DNA from: JBAXEO01 sp964541375
GTDB lineage: Bacteria > Actinomycetota > Coriobacteriia > Anaerosomatales > JAAXUF01
Reading direction: 5' to 3'
Assembly (NCBI GenBank): GCA_964541375.1
Contig: CAZIPT010000002.1
Location: forward strand, 1 to 64,000
DNA length: 64,000 nucleotides
This document shows positions 8,637 to 16,800 of the stretch, one piece after another. The notes beneath the pieces were generated by a model. That model was given only the letters and a program-made list of their open reading frames with translations. It had not been told where the DNA came from and made no database searches. The position numbers and the translations under genes were made by a program. Each line of letters starts with the position of its first letter. The stretch's first letter is position 1.

Positions 8637-9392
8637 TTGGCGGTTCTGCCGAAAAGGGGCGACGCGACGTTGGGCCAGGAGATCTTCCGTGACGTGATGC
8701 TCCTGGTGTTCGTTGCCTTCATGTCGCTGATTGCGAACATGAGCGCGCTGGTGTGGGGGCCCAATATGGCCTACCTGCTTCAGAAGCGGAGACCGCTCGC
8801 GCGCTCGGTCGCCTACACCGTGGGGCGCGGTCTCACGCTCACGATCGCGAGCGTCGTCATCGTCTGGACGCTGATCAGGACTGATTCGGGAGTGGACGGG
8901 CTTGCCGATCAGGTCACGGCGGTGGCGCACAAACCCCATCCCGTGATCAGCGTCCTTGTCGGACTCGGCATCGCGATCGTCGCCGCGTGGGTCTGGAAGC
9001 GCCCGCCCGGGTTCTTGGTTTCGAAGACGCCGGCGCCGGTCGATGACTCTGCAGCGAGGATATGGCCTGCGTTCGTCATGGGCATCACGATTCTGTTCGC
9101 GAACATCCTGGAGTTCGCGTGGCAGGTCGTCGGCGTTGGCAGCGCCGTTGTCGGCTCAGGGCACAATCCGCTGGTCTACGTACCGGCGGTCATCCTCTGG
9201 ACCAGCCTCGGCACCGCCGCACTTTGGGGCCCCGCAGTAGCCTTCGTGTTGGCACCACGCTGGGCTACCGAGCGGTTCGAGCGGGCGACCGCCCGCATCC
9301 CCACGTTCAAACCGTGGCAAGTCGCGCTGCCGCTGGCGCTGTTCGGACTCCTCTTCGCGGTCTTCGGTGTGTGGCGGTTCATGCGGGGATAG
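8637..9392 (+). CDS. Polytopic membrane protein of the GAP/LysE-like type
   Basis: The 251-residue protein has about six hydrophobic segments (starting DVMLLVFVAFMSLIANMSAL and ending LPLALFGLLFAVFGVW) with a polar proline-rich loop near residue 125. This resembles the Sap/GAP branch of the LysE transporter superfamily, found next to many actinobacterial lipid genes, but I could not fix the family firmly. The start is uncertain: TTG 8637 is used here, and TTG 8670 is an alternative just before the first helix. Substrate unknown. Confidence 0.65.
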   Translation: MAVLPKRGDATLGQEIFRDVMLLVFVAFMSLIANMSALVWGPNMAYLLQKRRPLARSVAYTVGRGLTLTIASVVIVWTLIRTDSGVDGLADQVTAVAHKPHPVISVLVGLGIAIVAAWVWKRPPGFLVSKTPAPVDDSAARIWPAFVMGITILFANILEFAWQVVGVGSAVVGSGHNPLVYVPAVILWTSLGTAALWGPAVAFVLAPRWATERFERATARIPTFKPWQVALPLALFGLLFAVFGVWRFMRG

Positions 9393-9434
9393 CCACGGGC
9401 GCCGTCGATGAGCGGACCGAGGACCGATTCCGGG

Positions 9435-10751
9435 CTAGTGGGTGCGCACTTTCGCCCCGCGAGTCAGTGTTGACTCGCTTGAGGCCCTGACGCTCGTCGA
9501 GGGATAGCCGTAGTCCACTGAGGCTACGACCCGGAAAGGCCCGCTCGGCGGCTTTCTCTTGTAGGTGTAGGAGAAGCGCCTGGTCTGACGAGGAAGGAAG
9601 AGCACGTTCTTCTTGCTCCAGCTCTTCAGCCGCCTGCCGGAGCTGTTGTAGATCGCGAAGCGCACGGTGGCCTTGGTCAGGGTGTTGCCGCTGTTGGTGA
9701 CGTACTGCTTTGCGGCCACGCGGCCGCCTCTTGCCGAGACGTTCGCGAACGTCGTGGCGTCGACCGAGCGGACCGAGGTGCCATCCGGGGTCGCCGACCA
9801 GATGATGGCGGACTCGATATACGCCTCGGCGACCTCGCCCTGCGGAAAGCCTGTTGGCGTGGGGCGCGAGTAGAGGGCCGTGTTGTAGTTCTGGAGGAAG
9901 TCGGTCGCCCCGTAGTAGAACTTCACGGAGCGCCCCTTGCCAAAGCGAGTACCAAGCACGGCCGTGTAAGTTCCCGGATAGCGCTTCTTGACCGAGGAAG
10001 TCAGCAGGTTGAAGTCGGCCGCCGACTGGCGGTCCACCCCGCCGGGGATGGGAATCGACATCTCGATGTTTGCGGCGGGGTGATAGACCACGACTCCAGC
10101 AAGGTCGTCACCGAATCCGCGCGCCGAGAGAATCTCCCGAACTCCCGAAACGATGGGGCTCGCGGTGTTTGGCCGGATGGTGAAGGCAGGGGTGTAGGCT
10201 CCGTCGTTGATGAACTTGGCCTGGTACACCGCGGACAGCGGTCCCCACTCCCAATAGTTTGAGCCCATGACCCGCCACCACCACTCGTTCATGTTCTCCT
10301 TTTGACCGCGCCTCGGCGCATGCGCGGGATCGATTCGAGGCGATGACATCGTGGCGACGAGTCCGCCACCGCCGGCGACATACCGGGCCAGGGACTCGCT
10401 GGCGGGCCTTCCCAGGGCGTACATCGAGGGCAACACGACTACGTCGAACCGCTTGAGAGCGTCGGAATTGAGCAGGTCACGATCGCCCACTATCTCTGTG
10501 ACGTCATAGCCGCGTCCCTGGAGATAGTAGAGCAGCGCGGCCTCTTTGCTTCCGTGGGGGTAGCGGCTGGGTGTGCGCCGGTAGTTGAGCCAGTCGAGCG
10601 TCGTCTGCGAACGGACCACGGCCACCTTGATCGGGGGAGGGGTGAACCCCCCGGGCGTGATCGTGACCACAGCTTGTGCCGCGATCGGCCAGACAAGCAT
10701 CGAAACCGCCGCGATGGCGATGCTCAGGTAGGCGCGCGTGGAACGGAGCAT
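9435..10751 (-). CDS. Secreted protein with a glutamine-amidotransferase-like (ThuA-like) fold and C-terminal beta domain
   Basis: A 438-residue exported protein with signal peptide (cleavage after AAQA). Residues 40-330 resemble a class I glutamine-amidotransferase/ThuA-like Rossmann domain: IKVAVVRSQTT, a GYDVTEI strand, FDVVVLPSMYALG and ARYVAGGGGLVATM are typical of this fold, where the G-G-G-L turn precedes the nucleophile position; no clear catalytic Cys was identified. The last 110 residues form a beta-rich region (YVTNSGNTLTKATVRF, FLPRQTRRFSYTY) like an Ig or carbohydrate-binding module. Likely acts outside the cell on the envelope; no enzyme activity can be assigned. Confidence 0.72.
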   Translation of the reverse strand: MLRSTRAYLSIAIAAVSMLVWPIAAQAVVTITPGGFTPPPIKVAVVRSQTTLDWLNYRRTPSRYPHGSKEAALLYYLQGRGYDVTEIVGDRDLLNSDALKRFDVVVLPSMYALGRPASESLARYVAGGGGLVATMSSPRIDPAHAPRRGQKENMNEWWWRVMGSNYWEWGPLSAVYQAKFINDGAYTPAFTIRPNTASPIVSGVREILSARGFGDDLAGVVVYHPAANIEMSIPIPGGVDRQSAADFNLLTSSVKKRYPGTYTAVLGTRFGKGRSVKFYYGATDFLQNYNTALYSRPTPTGFPQGEVAEAYIESAIIWSATPDGTSVRSVDATTFANVSARGGRVAAKQYVTNSGNTLTKATVRFAIYNSSGRRLKSWSKKNVLFLPRQTRRFSYTYKRKPPSGPFRVVASVDYGYPSTSVRASSESTLTRGAKVRTH

Positions 10752-10890
10752 GAGTACCCCTCTGATCGAACAGTCCTATTCCTCTGGTATCGGCAGTCTG
10801 AGCACTTCGAATGAGCGAATCGCACGAATTCGCGCTCTTCGTCTCGCGGGTTGCGGGTCCCTTGGAACAGTCGGTGTGAAGAGACGCAAA

Positions 10891-10924
10891 GAGCCCCGAC
10901 CGCCTTACGCAACGGTCGGGGCTC
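10891..10924 (-). terminator. Strong hairpin terminator of the rubrerythrin gene
   Basis: A perfect 12-bp stem (GAGCCCCGACCG / CGGTCGGGGCTC) with a 10-base loop starts 19 bases beyond the rubrerythrin stop. Read on the minus strand it is followed by TTTGCG. It also insulates the secreted-protein gene downstream. Confidence 0.75.
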
Positions 10925-10942
10925 TCTTGGTCGGATCAGGTC

Positions 10943-11518
10943 CTAGTAGTTCTCGGCGAGGAGCTCGAAGTAGGCCTGCGGATGCTTGCACGCGGGGCAC
11001 ACGTCCGGTGCCTCGATGCCGTCGAACACGTAGCCGCAGTTGCGGCAGATCCACTTGTGCGGAAGCAGGCGCTTGAAGACCTTCTCGCCGTCCACGTTGG
11101 CGAGTAGACGGTTGTAGCGGTCTTCGTGGTGCACTTCGACCATCGCGATGCGGCGGTACGACTCGGCGATGTCGCTGAAGCCCTCGGCTTCGGCCTGGTC
11201 GGCGAAGGCGGGGTAGAGCTCGCTCCACTCTTCCTTCTCGCCGGCGGCTGCGGCGGCGAGGTTCTCCGACGTCGTCCCGATCTTGCCGCCGGGGTAGGTC
11301 GCCGTGATCTCGACGGGACCCCCTTCGAGGTACTTGAAAAAGACCTTGGCGTGCTCCCGCTCGTTGTCGGCGGTCTCGGTGAAGATCGCCGAGATCTGCT
11401 CGAAACCCTCCTTCTTTGCCACGCTGGCGAAGTACGTGTAGCGGTTGCGCGCCTGCGACTCGCCGGCGAAGGACTTGAGCAGGTTCAGCTCGGTCTTGGT
11501 TCCCTTGACGCTTGCCAT
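10943..11518 (-). CDS. rbr: Rubrerythrin
   Basis: This is a diiron peroxidase of anaerobes that reduces hydrogen peroxide in the cytoplasm. The 191-residue protein has an N-terminal ferritin-like four-helix domain with both ligand sets: ESQARNRY and EREHAKVF in the first half, EAEGFSDIAESYR and VEVHHEDRY in the second. The C-terminal rubredoxin domain has two CxxC knuckles (CRNCG and CPACKHP), which bind one iron. Domain order is the classic one. Monocistronic with its own terminator. Its presence supports an anaerobic or microaerophilic host. Confidence 0.97.
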   Translation of the reverse strand: MASVKGTKTELNLLKSFAGESQARNRYTYFASVAKKEGFEQISAIFTETADNEREHAKVFFKYLEGGPVEITATYPGGKIGTTSENLAAAAAGEKEEWSELYPAFADQAEAEGFSDIAESYRRIAMVEVHHEDRYNRLLANVDGEKVFKRLLPHKWICRNCGYVFDGIEAPDVCPACKHPQAYFELLAENY

Positions 11519-11601
11519 GGAACGGCTCCTTTCGAGTTGTCTTTGTTCACTATCAGAGGGTATCCGTTCAGGGCGCTGGCGAAACCCCCTGAACTCGTCT
11601 C

Positions 11602-11629
11602 TTGACTAGTACGAAGTTCGTAGTAGTAT
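11602..11629 (+). promoter_or_regulatory. Sigma-70-type promoter of the PadR operon
   Basis: A TTGACT -35 (11602-11607) and TAGTAT -10 (11624-11629) are separated by 16 bases. The upstream operator covers nearly the whole promoter, so a bound repressor would block polymerase. Expected transcription start is near 11636. Confidence 0.7.
11605..11627 (+). promoter_or_regulatory. PadR operator, copy 1
   Basis: A 23-bp dyad ACTAGTACGAA-G-TTCGTAGTAGT with one mismatch. The inner 13 bases (TACGAA-G-TTCGTA) are perfect. It lies inside the promoter of the PadR gene and has a second copy 33 bases further on, one base after each other by about three helical turns. Confidence 0.75.
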
Positions 11630-11637
11630 TTCCATGA

Positions 11638-11660
11638 ACTAGTACGAACTTCGCACTAGC
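11638..11660 (+). promoter_or_regulatory. PadR operator, copy 2
   Basis: A second 23-bp dyad, ACTAGTACGAA-C-TTCGCACTAGC (two mismatches), repeats the first eleven bases of copy 1 exactly. It covers the predicted transcription start and the early leader, so the two copies probably bind two regulator dimers cooperatively. Confidence 0.72.
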
Positions 11661-11698
11661 GGATGCAGTACATCGGCGAACATGAAGGGGAGGTGGCC

Positions 11699-12067
11699 AT
11701 GGATCCGACGACCGACATCACGCTGAAGAAGTTCCAGAAGGAGCTCAACGGCGGCACGGTCTCGCTTGTCCTGCTGGCCATTCTGGGCCGCTCGGCCGAG
11801 CCGCTCTATGGCTATCAGATCGCGAAGAGCATCGAGGGAGCCTGGGGTGAAGGCGTCCCGGTCAAGCAGGGGACGCTCTACCCGGTCCTGCGCTCGATGG
11901 AGGAGAACGGCCTGCTCGCAAGCCGAGTGGAGCCGAGCGTTTCGGGACCTCCTCGAAAGTACTACTCGATCACCGAGCGCGGCCAGGCCGCGCTAGTGGA
12001 ATGGAAGTCGGCGTGGGAGCGCACTCGCTCCTTTGTCGACGCGACACTGGAGGGTAACGTTGTCTAA
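11699..12067 (+). CDS. PadR-family transcriptional regulator
   Basis: The 122-residue winged-helix regulator starts at ATG 11699 behind GGGGAGG. An in-frame ATG 36 bases upstream has no ribosome-binding site. The family signature is clear: LLAILGRSAEPLYGYQIAKSI, then VKQGTLYPVLRSMEENGLL and GPPRKYYSITERG, which form the DNA-binding wing (GPPRKYY is diagnostic). Two dyads over the promoter point to autorepression. It overlaps the next gene by eight bases. PadR plus HAAS-domain protein pairs are common in Gram-positives, where the PadR regulator responds to membrane or antimicrobial stress; that role is inference. Confidence 0.93.
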   Translation: MDPTTDITLKKFQKELNGGTVSLVLLAILGRSAEPLYGYQIAKSIEGAWGEGVPVKQGTLYPVLRSMEENGLLASRVEPSVSGPPRKYYSITERGQAALVEWKSAWERTRSFVDATLEGNVV

Positions 12068-13007
12068 CACGGTCGAGGGATACCTCGCACAACTCAAAGC
12101 GGCGCTCGCCGGCGCCGATCCGGCGCTGGTGCAGGACGCGCTCTACGACGCCGAGGACTACCTGCGCGCTGCTGTTGCCGAGGGCGACGGAAGCCCGGAG
12201 GCCGTGGAGGCGGCAATCGAGGCCTACGGCACACCCGAGGAGATCGCTACCGCCTACCGCGAGAGTGAGGCGACGGTTGCCGAGGCGCTGCGCAAGCCCG
12301 CGGCCGCGGCTCCAAAGAGCAAGCTCGGTCGTTCGCCGATCGGCCGGTTCTTCGGCGTTGTCATCGACCCCTCGGCGTACGGCGCCCTGTTCTACGCGCT
12401 CCTCGCGCTCGCCACCGGCGTTGCGTACTTCACGATCGTGACGATAGGGCTCTCGCTGACCTTCGGACTGGCGATCCTGATCATCGGCATCCCGTTCGCG
12501 CTGGTCTTCCTCGCGGTCGTGCGGGCGATCTCGCTGGCCGAGGGCCGCATGGTCGAGGGTCTGCTCGGCGTGCGCATGCCCAGAAGACCTCGGACTCTGG
12601 GCGTGCAGGGAAACCTGTGGACGCGAATCAAGTCGTGGCTTGCTGACTACCGCACGTGGACGACGATGCTGTACATGCTGCTGCAGCTGCCGCTCGGCAT
12701 CATCTACTTCACGATCATGGTGACCTCGCTGTCGATTTCTGCGGCTATCGTCGCGCTGCCGATACTTCAGGTCGTGCTGAAGCAGCCGATCCTGCGTGAC
12801 CTCGACTACGGCTACCTGATCCAGCCGTGGGCGATGCCGCTCGTGATGGCGCTGGGGATTCTAGGCTTCTTTGTGACGCTGTGGATCGCCAAGGGCATCG
12901 GGTACGCGCACGGGCAGTGGGCCAAGACGATGCTGGTCGGGCGTTTCGAGGGCGCGGCCGCGCAGGAGACTCCGGCCGTCGCAATCGGCGAGGAGGCGAG
13001 GGCGTGA
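12060..13007 (+). CDS. Membrane protein with N-terminal HAAS domain and sensor-like membrane domain
   Basis: A 315-residue protein from a TTG start overlapping the padR-like stop, chosen for the GGAGGG six bases upstream and because translation coupling fits. Residues 1-70 match the HAAS (DUF1700-like) helical domain (VEGYLAQLKAALAG, ALYDAEDYLRAAV, AIEAYGTPEEIAT). Residues 110-300 hold paired hydrophobic segments (FFGVVIDPSAYGALFYALL and LIQPWAMPLVMALGILGFF) as in the putative sensor domain found with HAAS. It likely integrates a membrane signal with the PadR regulator and the lipoprotein that follows. One-base ATGA overlap with the next gene. Confidence 0.85.
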   Translation: MSNTVEGYLAQLKAALAGADPALVQDALYDAEDYLRAAVAEGDGSPEAVEAAIEAYGTPEEIATAYRESEATVAEALRKPAAAAPKSKLGRSPIGRFFGVVIDPSAYGALFYALLALATGVAYFTIVTIGLSLTFGLAILIIGIPFALVFLAVVRAISLAEGRMVEGLLGVRMPRRPRTLGVQGNLWTRIKSWLADYRTWTTMLYMLLQLPLGIIYFTIMVTSLSISAAIVALPILQVVLKQPILRDLDYGYLIQPWAMPLVMALGILGFFVTLWIAKGIGYAHGQWAKTMLVGRFEGAAAQETPAVAIGEEARA

Positions 13008-13786
13008 TGAGCAAGAAGACACTGGTCGCGGTTGCGGGAGTGCTGGTTGTTGGAGCCGTTGTGTTCTCGGCCGGATGCACTCGCGTTCCGCTGACGGACT
13101 CGCAGAAGGTGTTCGGCGGCGAGCCGGGCAAGAGCAGCACCGAGACGACCTCGGCACCGCTGGGCGGGGCGGACCGCATCGACGCGACGATTCGGATGGG
13201 CGTGGGCGACCTGGCGGTCACGAGCGTGTCCAGTCGGACCGCGGGCTTCACCGGCGAGTTCAAGTACAACCCATCGAGCTGGAAGCCAGAGGTCACCTAC
13301 CGGGTGAAATCGGCACAAGGAGACTCCGTCGGTGTGCTCTACGTGGGCCAGCCCGAGGCTGGCGGCCCGATGAAGTGGGGTCAGGCGGAGAACAGCTGGG
13401 ACCTCGCGCTCGCAAGCGGCGTCCCCACCAACGTCTCGCTGAAGCTGGGTGCAGGGCAGGCGATGGTCGATCTGAGCGGCGTTGATGTTCGCTACCTCGA
13501 GGCCGTCACCGGGGTGGGCGAGACCAAGATCGACCTCAGCGGACCGCGCTCCACCGACGTGTCGGGCACTATCACGACCGGCGTGGGCGAGACAACCGTG
13601 CGGCTGCCGAAGAGCGTGGGCGTGCAGATCACCGGCGGCGGCGACGGGCTGGGCAACGTGTCGAGCAACGGGTTCAACGGCAGCGGCAACGTGAAGACCA
13701 ACGATGCGTGGAGCCAGCCGGGCCCCAAGATCACGCTCAAGGTCGTGCGCGGGGTGGGCGACATCACGTTCGAGCTGGTTGAGTAG
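13007..13786 (+). CDS. Lipoprotein with toastrack (LiaF-like) adhesin-type domain
   Basis: A 259-residue exported lipoprotein with lipobox VFSAGC. The mature protein is beta-rich with repeated short blocks such as IRMGVGDLAVTSV, LKLGAGQAMVDL, VTGVGETKIDLSG and ITTGVGETTVRLP, each turn of the GxGxx(T/D)(V/L) kind seen in the toastrack domain of LiaF/YvlB-like envelope stress proteins. Its gene overlaps the HAAS protein by one base and closes the operon. Probably a sensor or structural part of a cell-envelope stress module. No enzyme motif seen. Confidence 0.82.
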   Translation: MSKKTLVAVAGVLVVGAVVFSAGCTRVPLTDSQKVFGGEPGKSSTETTSAPLGGADRIDATIRMGVGDLAVTSVSSRTAGFTGEFKYNPSSWKPEVTYRVKSAQGDSVGVLYVGQPEAGGPMKWGQAENSWDLALASGVPTNVSLKLGAGQAMVDLSGVDVRYLEAVTGVGETKIDLSGPRSTDVSGTITTGVGETTVRLPKSVGVQITGGGDGLGNVSSNGFNGSGNVKTNDAWSQPGPKITLKVVRGVGDITFELVE

Positions 13787-13858
13787 CGCACTCGCTTCCG
13801 AGCCAATCTCCCGGGGTATGCACCCCTTGGCAGGGCCGCGCCCCGAGGAGAGGTCGAC

Positions 13859-15046
13859 ATGACCGGCAGAGAATCGATTCCGTCGTCGCGTACGGGTGAG
13901 GGCGACCTGGGCGCACACCTCGAGCGCCTGCGTGCCCTGACGTGCATCAAGTGGTCGCGCTATGACGACGACGTGATCCCGGCGTGGGTCGCCGACATGG
14001 ACCTCGCCCCCGCGCCCGTCACCGTCGAGGCCGTCCGAGCGCTCGCCGAGTGCGGAGACTTCGGCTACAACTTTGCGGCTGCGGCGCAGCTGCCGGAGGT
14101 CTTCTCGGCGTGGGAGGAGAAGCGGCACGGCTGGCGCCCCGACCCCGAGAAGGTCCGGGTGTTCTGCGATGTCATGCAGGCGGTGGAGACCGCAGTCTGG
14201 TTGCACACCGAGCCGGGTGACGGGGTCGTTCTGTTCACGCCGGTCTACTTCCCGTTCTTTCCGGCGGTGACCTCCACCGGTCGGCGGATCATCGACTGTC
14301 CGCTCGACCCCGACGGCTGGCGCATTGACCCCGAACGGCTCGCTGCGGCGATCGACCCCACAACGCGTGTGATCCTGCTGTGCAATCCGCACAACCCGAC
14401 CGGTCGGATCCTAGACGCAGAGGAGCTGGCTGCGATTGCCGAGGTGGCGGAGCGTCACGACCTGCTCGTGATCAGCGACGAGATCTGGGGCGATCTGACG
14501 CACCCGGGCGGCACGCACGTGCCTATCGCATCACTCGGCGACGAGATCGCGGCTCGAACGGTGACCATCTCGGCGGCGAGCAAGGCCTTCAACATCGCGG
14601 GACTTCACTGCGCCGTAGCGCACATCGGGCATCAGGGTATCGCCGACGAGCTGAAGGCGCTTCCCAGGCACCTGTTGGGCGCGGTTGGTTCCCCCGGCGC
14701 CGAGGCGACGTACGCGGCGTGGACGGCAGGCGAGCCGTGGCTCGAGACCGTACGCGCTCATCTCACCGCGCAGCGCGACTACCTTGCCGCGCGGCTCGCA
14801 GCTGAGCTGCCGACGGTCGGCTTCGAGGTGCCCGAAGCCACCTACCTGGCTTGGCTGGACTTCCGTGAACTCGGTCTCGGCGACGCGCCCGAGAAGGCGA
14901 TCCTCGAGCGCGGCAAGGTCGCGCTCTCGGCAGGCCTCGACTTCGGTGCCGAGGGAGCGGGATTCGCGCGGCTCAACTTTGCGACGTCGAGAGAGATCCT
15001 GGACGAGATCGTCGACCGGATCGCGATCGCGGTTCAGCCGGGGTAG
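13859..15046 (+). CDS. patB: PatB/MalY-type cystathionine beta-lyase (aminotransferase class I/II)
   Basis: A 395-residue PLP enzyme of the MalY/PatB group, which cleaves the C-S bond of cystathionine or cysteine S-conjugates to give pyruvate, ammonia and a thiol. The MalY start (KWSRYDDDVIPAWVADMDL) and the motif CNPHNPTGRI are diagnostic. The PLP lysine is K242 in SAASKAFNIAG. The C-terminal segment has the ARLNFATSREIL helix of the family. GAGGAGAGG precedes the ATG. It follows the PadR operon by 72 bases on the same strand; coregulation is possible. It is not clearly distinct from a biosynthetic C-S lyase. Confidence 0.9.
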   Translation: MTGRESIPSSRTGEGDLGAHLERLRALTCIKWSRYDDDVIPAWVADMDLAPAPVTVEAVRALAECGDFGYNFAAAAQLPEVFSAWEEKRHGWRPDPEKVRVFCDVMQAVETAVWLHTEPGDGVVLFTPVYFPFFPAVTSTGRRIIDCPLDPDGWRIDPERLAAAIDPTTRVILLCNPHNPTGRILDAEELAAIAEVAERHDLLVISDEIWGDLTHPGGTHVPIASLGDEIAARTVTISAASKAFNIAGLHCAVAHIGHQGIADELKALPRHLLGAVGSPGAEATYAAWTAGEPWLETVRAHLTAQRDYLAARLAAELPTVGFEVPEATYLAWLDFRELGLGDAPEKAILERGKVALSAGLDFGAEGAGFARLNFATSREILDEIVDRIAIAVQPG

Positions 15047-15052
15047 AGAGCT

Positions 15053-15922
15053 CTACTCCGCCGTCTTCCACATCCCCGCGTGGTTGACGACGGAGAACTC
15101 CAGAAGGTCCCGGCTCAGCAGATCGCCGAGGTAGCCCTTCACGGTGGTGACGGCGAGCCAGTACTGGGCGGGGTTGTCCGAGAGGCCGCGCTGTTCCGAG
15201 ACGGCGGCGATGCACTCCTCGGTCGTTTTCGGCTTGATGAGCATCTCGAGGATGCTCGCCTCGATGTCCTCGATCTGCTCGAGGTGGAAGGCGATGTCCT
15301 TCTCGGCGGTTTCGCGGTCTACGAGCGTGCCGTGGCCGGGCACGAGCCAATCGAAGTCGACGGCGCGCAGGGACTTGAGCGACGTCGCGACCAGATCGGG
15401 ATCGATCGCGTAGGGCAGGGGATGGCGCGCCCAGAGCGCCTCCAGGTAGAGCGCGTCACCGGTGAACAGCACCTTGTCGTCGGTCAGGAATCCGGTGTGG
15501 CCGAGCGTGTGGCCGGGCAGGCCCACCGGCTTCGCGCGCGGGTCACGCCACTTTTCGACGAGCGCGTCGACGCGGCACGGAATCCCCTTGAAGAGCTTGC
15601 TCACCAGAATATCGCCGGGCTTGGCCCACGAAAACATCCCGCGGATGTTGATGTCGGGGTTCTCGACCATTGCGGCGTCGTCCCGCGCGGCCACAACAGT
15701 CGCTCCGCGCTTGCGAAGGTAGGCGCCGCACGCGAAGTGGTCGGCGTGTCCGTGCGTGATCGCAAGGCGATCCGCCGAGGCGAACTCGTAGATGGACTCC
15801 TCGGGCCCGGTGTCGATCATCAGTCCGTCCACGTAGCCGGAGTTGGTCAGGCCCGGCACGTAGAGGGTGGATCCCGCGATTTGAAGGGCGCCGTCGGGGG
15901 CGCCGGGGAAACGCTTGGCCAT
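15053..15922 (-). CDS. Metallo-beta-lactamase-fold hydrolase
   Basis: A 289-residue zinc-type hydrolase started at ATG 15922 (ribosome-binding site GAGGTGACC just before it). The second ATG upstream at 15949 only adds nine residues. The zinc site is THGHADH, then a later PGHTLGHTGF and FTGDALY, and PGHGTL, in the standard HxHxDH, H, D, H order. A helical C-terminal domain with YWLAVTTVKGYLGDLL follows. It is tail-to-tail with the patB-like gene. Substrate not predictable; could be a glyoxalase- or lactonase-like member. Confidence 0.87.
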   Translation of the reverse strand: MAKRFPGAPDGALQIAGSTLYVPGLTNSGYVDGLMIDTGPEESIYEFASADRLAITHGHADHFACGAYLRKRGATVVAARDDAAMVENPDINIRGMFSWAKPGDILVSKLFKGIPCRVDALVEKWRDPRAKPVGLPGHTLGHTGFLTDDKVLFTGDALYLEALWARHPLPYAIDPDLVATSLKSLRAVDFDWLVPGHGTLVDRETAEKDIAFHLEQIEDIEASILEMLIKPKTTEECIAAVSEQRGLSDNPAQYWLAVTTVKGYLGDLLSRDLLEFSVVNHAGMWKTAE

Positions 15923-16002
15923 GTGGTCACCTCGCGGAGAGTATGACATGCGGGGAATGCGCGCGAGGCGTACCGAACGTACGAGGCTCGAGCCGGGCCG
16001 GA

Positions 16003-16731
16003 CTACACCTGCGGCTGGTGGCTGGTCCAGCGCGCTTCTCGGCGGGCGACGTGACGGCGAAGGACGGGTCGGAGGTCGTCGTCGGTGACCACGCTCCCGT
16101 GAGCCGGGTAGATGGTGGTAGCTCCGGCATCGAGCAGGACTTGCCAGCTCGCCAAGACCTCGTCGACATCGAGTGCCATGTTGGGCATCTCGGGAGGGGT
16201 CAGCCCAGGAATCCGGCGGCCCTGAACGGCGTCGCCAACAAAGGCGCTACCGTCGTCGAGAAGCAGCGATATGTCGCCGCTACTGTGACCGGTCGTGTAG
16301 ACGATTCGGCCGGGAAGGCCGTATTCGTCCAGACGCGTTCCATCATCGAGTGCGATCACCGTGCCCACTCCACGCAGGCCGATACGAGGGAGCGAATTGC
16401 GCGCGAGCAGCTCGTAGAACTTGGAGTAGGGGTTCAGCCCCGGCGAGATGAGGACGCTTCCGGTGGCTACGACTTTGGCGTGCTCGGGGTGCGTGATGAT
16501 CTCGAACCCGGGCACCTCGTCGAGGATCTCGGGGAGGCCGCCGAAGTGATCGGCGTGTCCGTGGGTGACGATGGCCAGCTTGATCTCGCTCGGGTCGCGC
16601 CCGATATCGCGAATCTTGCGAAGAATCGAACGACCGTGGCCGACCATCCCGGCGTCGACCAGATAGAGCGCCTCATCCGTCTCGATGAGGTGACTGTAGG
16701 CTGCGACGCTTTGTATGCGATGGATCTTCAT
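16003..16731 (-). CDS. Metallo-beta-lactamase-fold hydrolase (second copy)
   Basis: A 242-residue hydrolase with the full zinc motif THGHADHFGG, then TTGHSSGDIS, FVGDAV and YPAHGS, the HxHxDH / H / D / H ligand order. It lies 80 bases upstream of the other MBL-fold gene on the same strand and shares only the fold, with low apparent identity, so the two are distinct enzymes. The ribosome-binding site is weak (no clear GGAGG within ten bases). Substrate unknown; hydrolase-type regulation or detoxification is plausible. Confidence 0.86.
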   Translation of the reverse strand: MKIHRIQSVAAYSHLIETDEALYLVDAGMVGHGRSILRKIRDIGRDPSEIKLAIVTHGHADHFGGLPEILDEVPGFEIITHPEHAKVVATGSVLISPGLNPYSKFYELLARNSLPRIGLRGVGTVIALDDGTRLDEYGLPGRIVYTTGHSSGDISLLLDDGSAFVGDAVQGRRIPGLTPPEMPNMALDVDEVLASWQVLLDAGATTIYPAHGSVVTDDDLRPVLRRHVARREARWTSHQPQV

Positions 16732-16800
16732 AGCTCACTGGGAGCAACGCTTGTGCCGACAGGTCGGCAGCTTCTCGCGCCCGCCGACGGGCAGGTACGA

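Noticed and set aside
12812..14392. A 526-codon open frame on the minus strand across the lipoprotein and patB-like genes
   Set aside because: Shadow of well-supported plus-strand genes; no domain or start signal.
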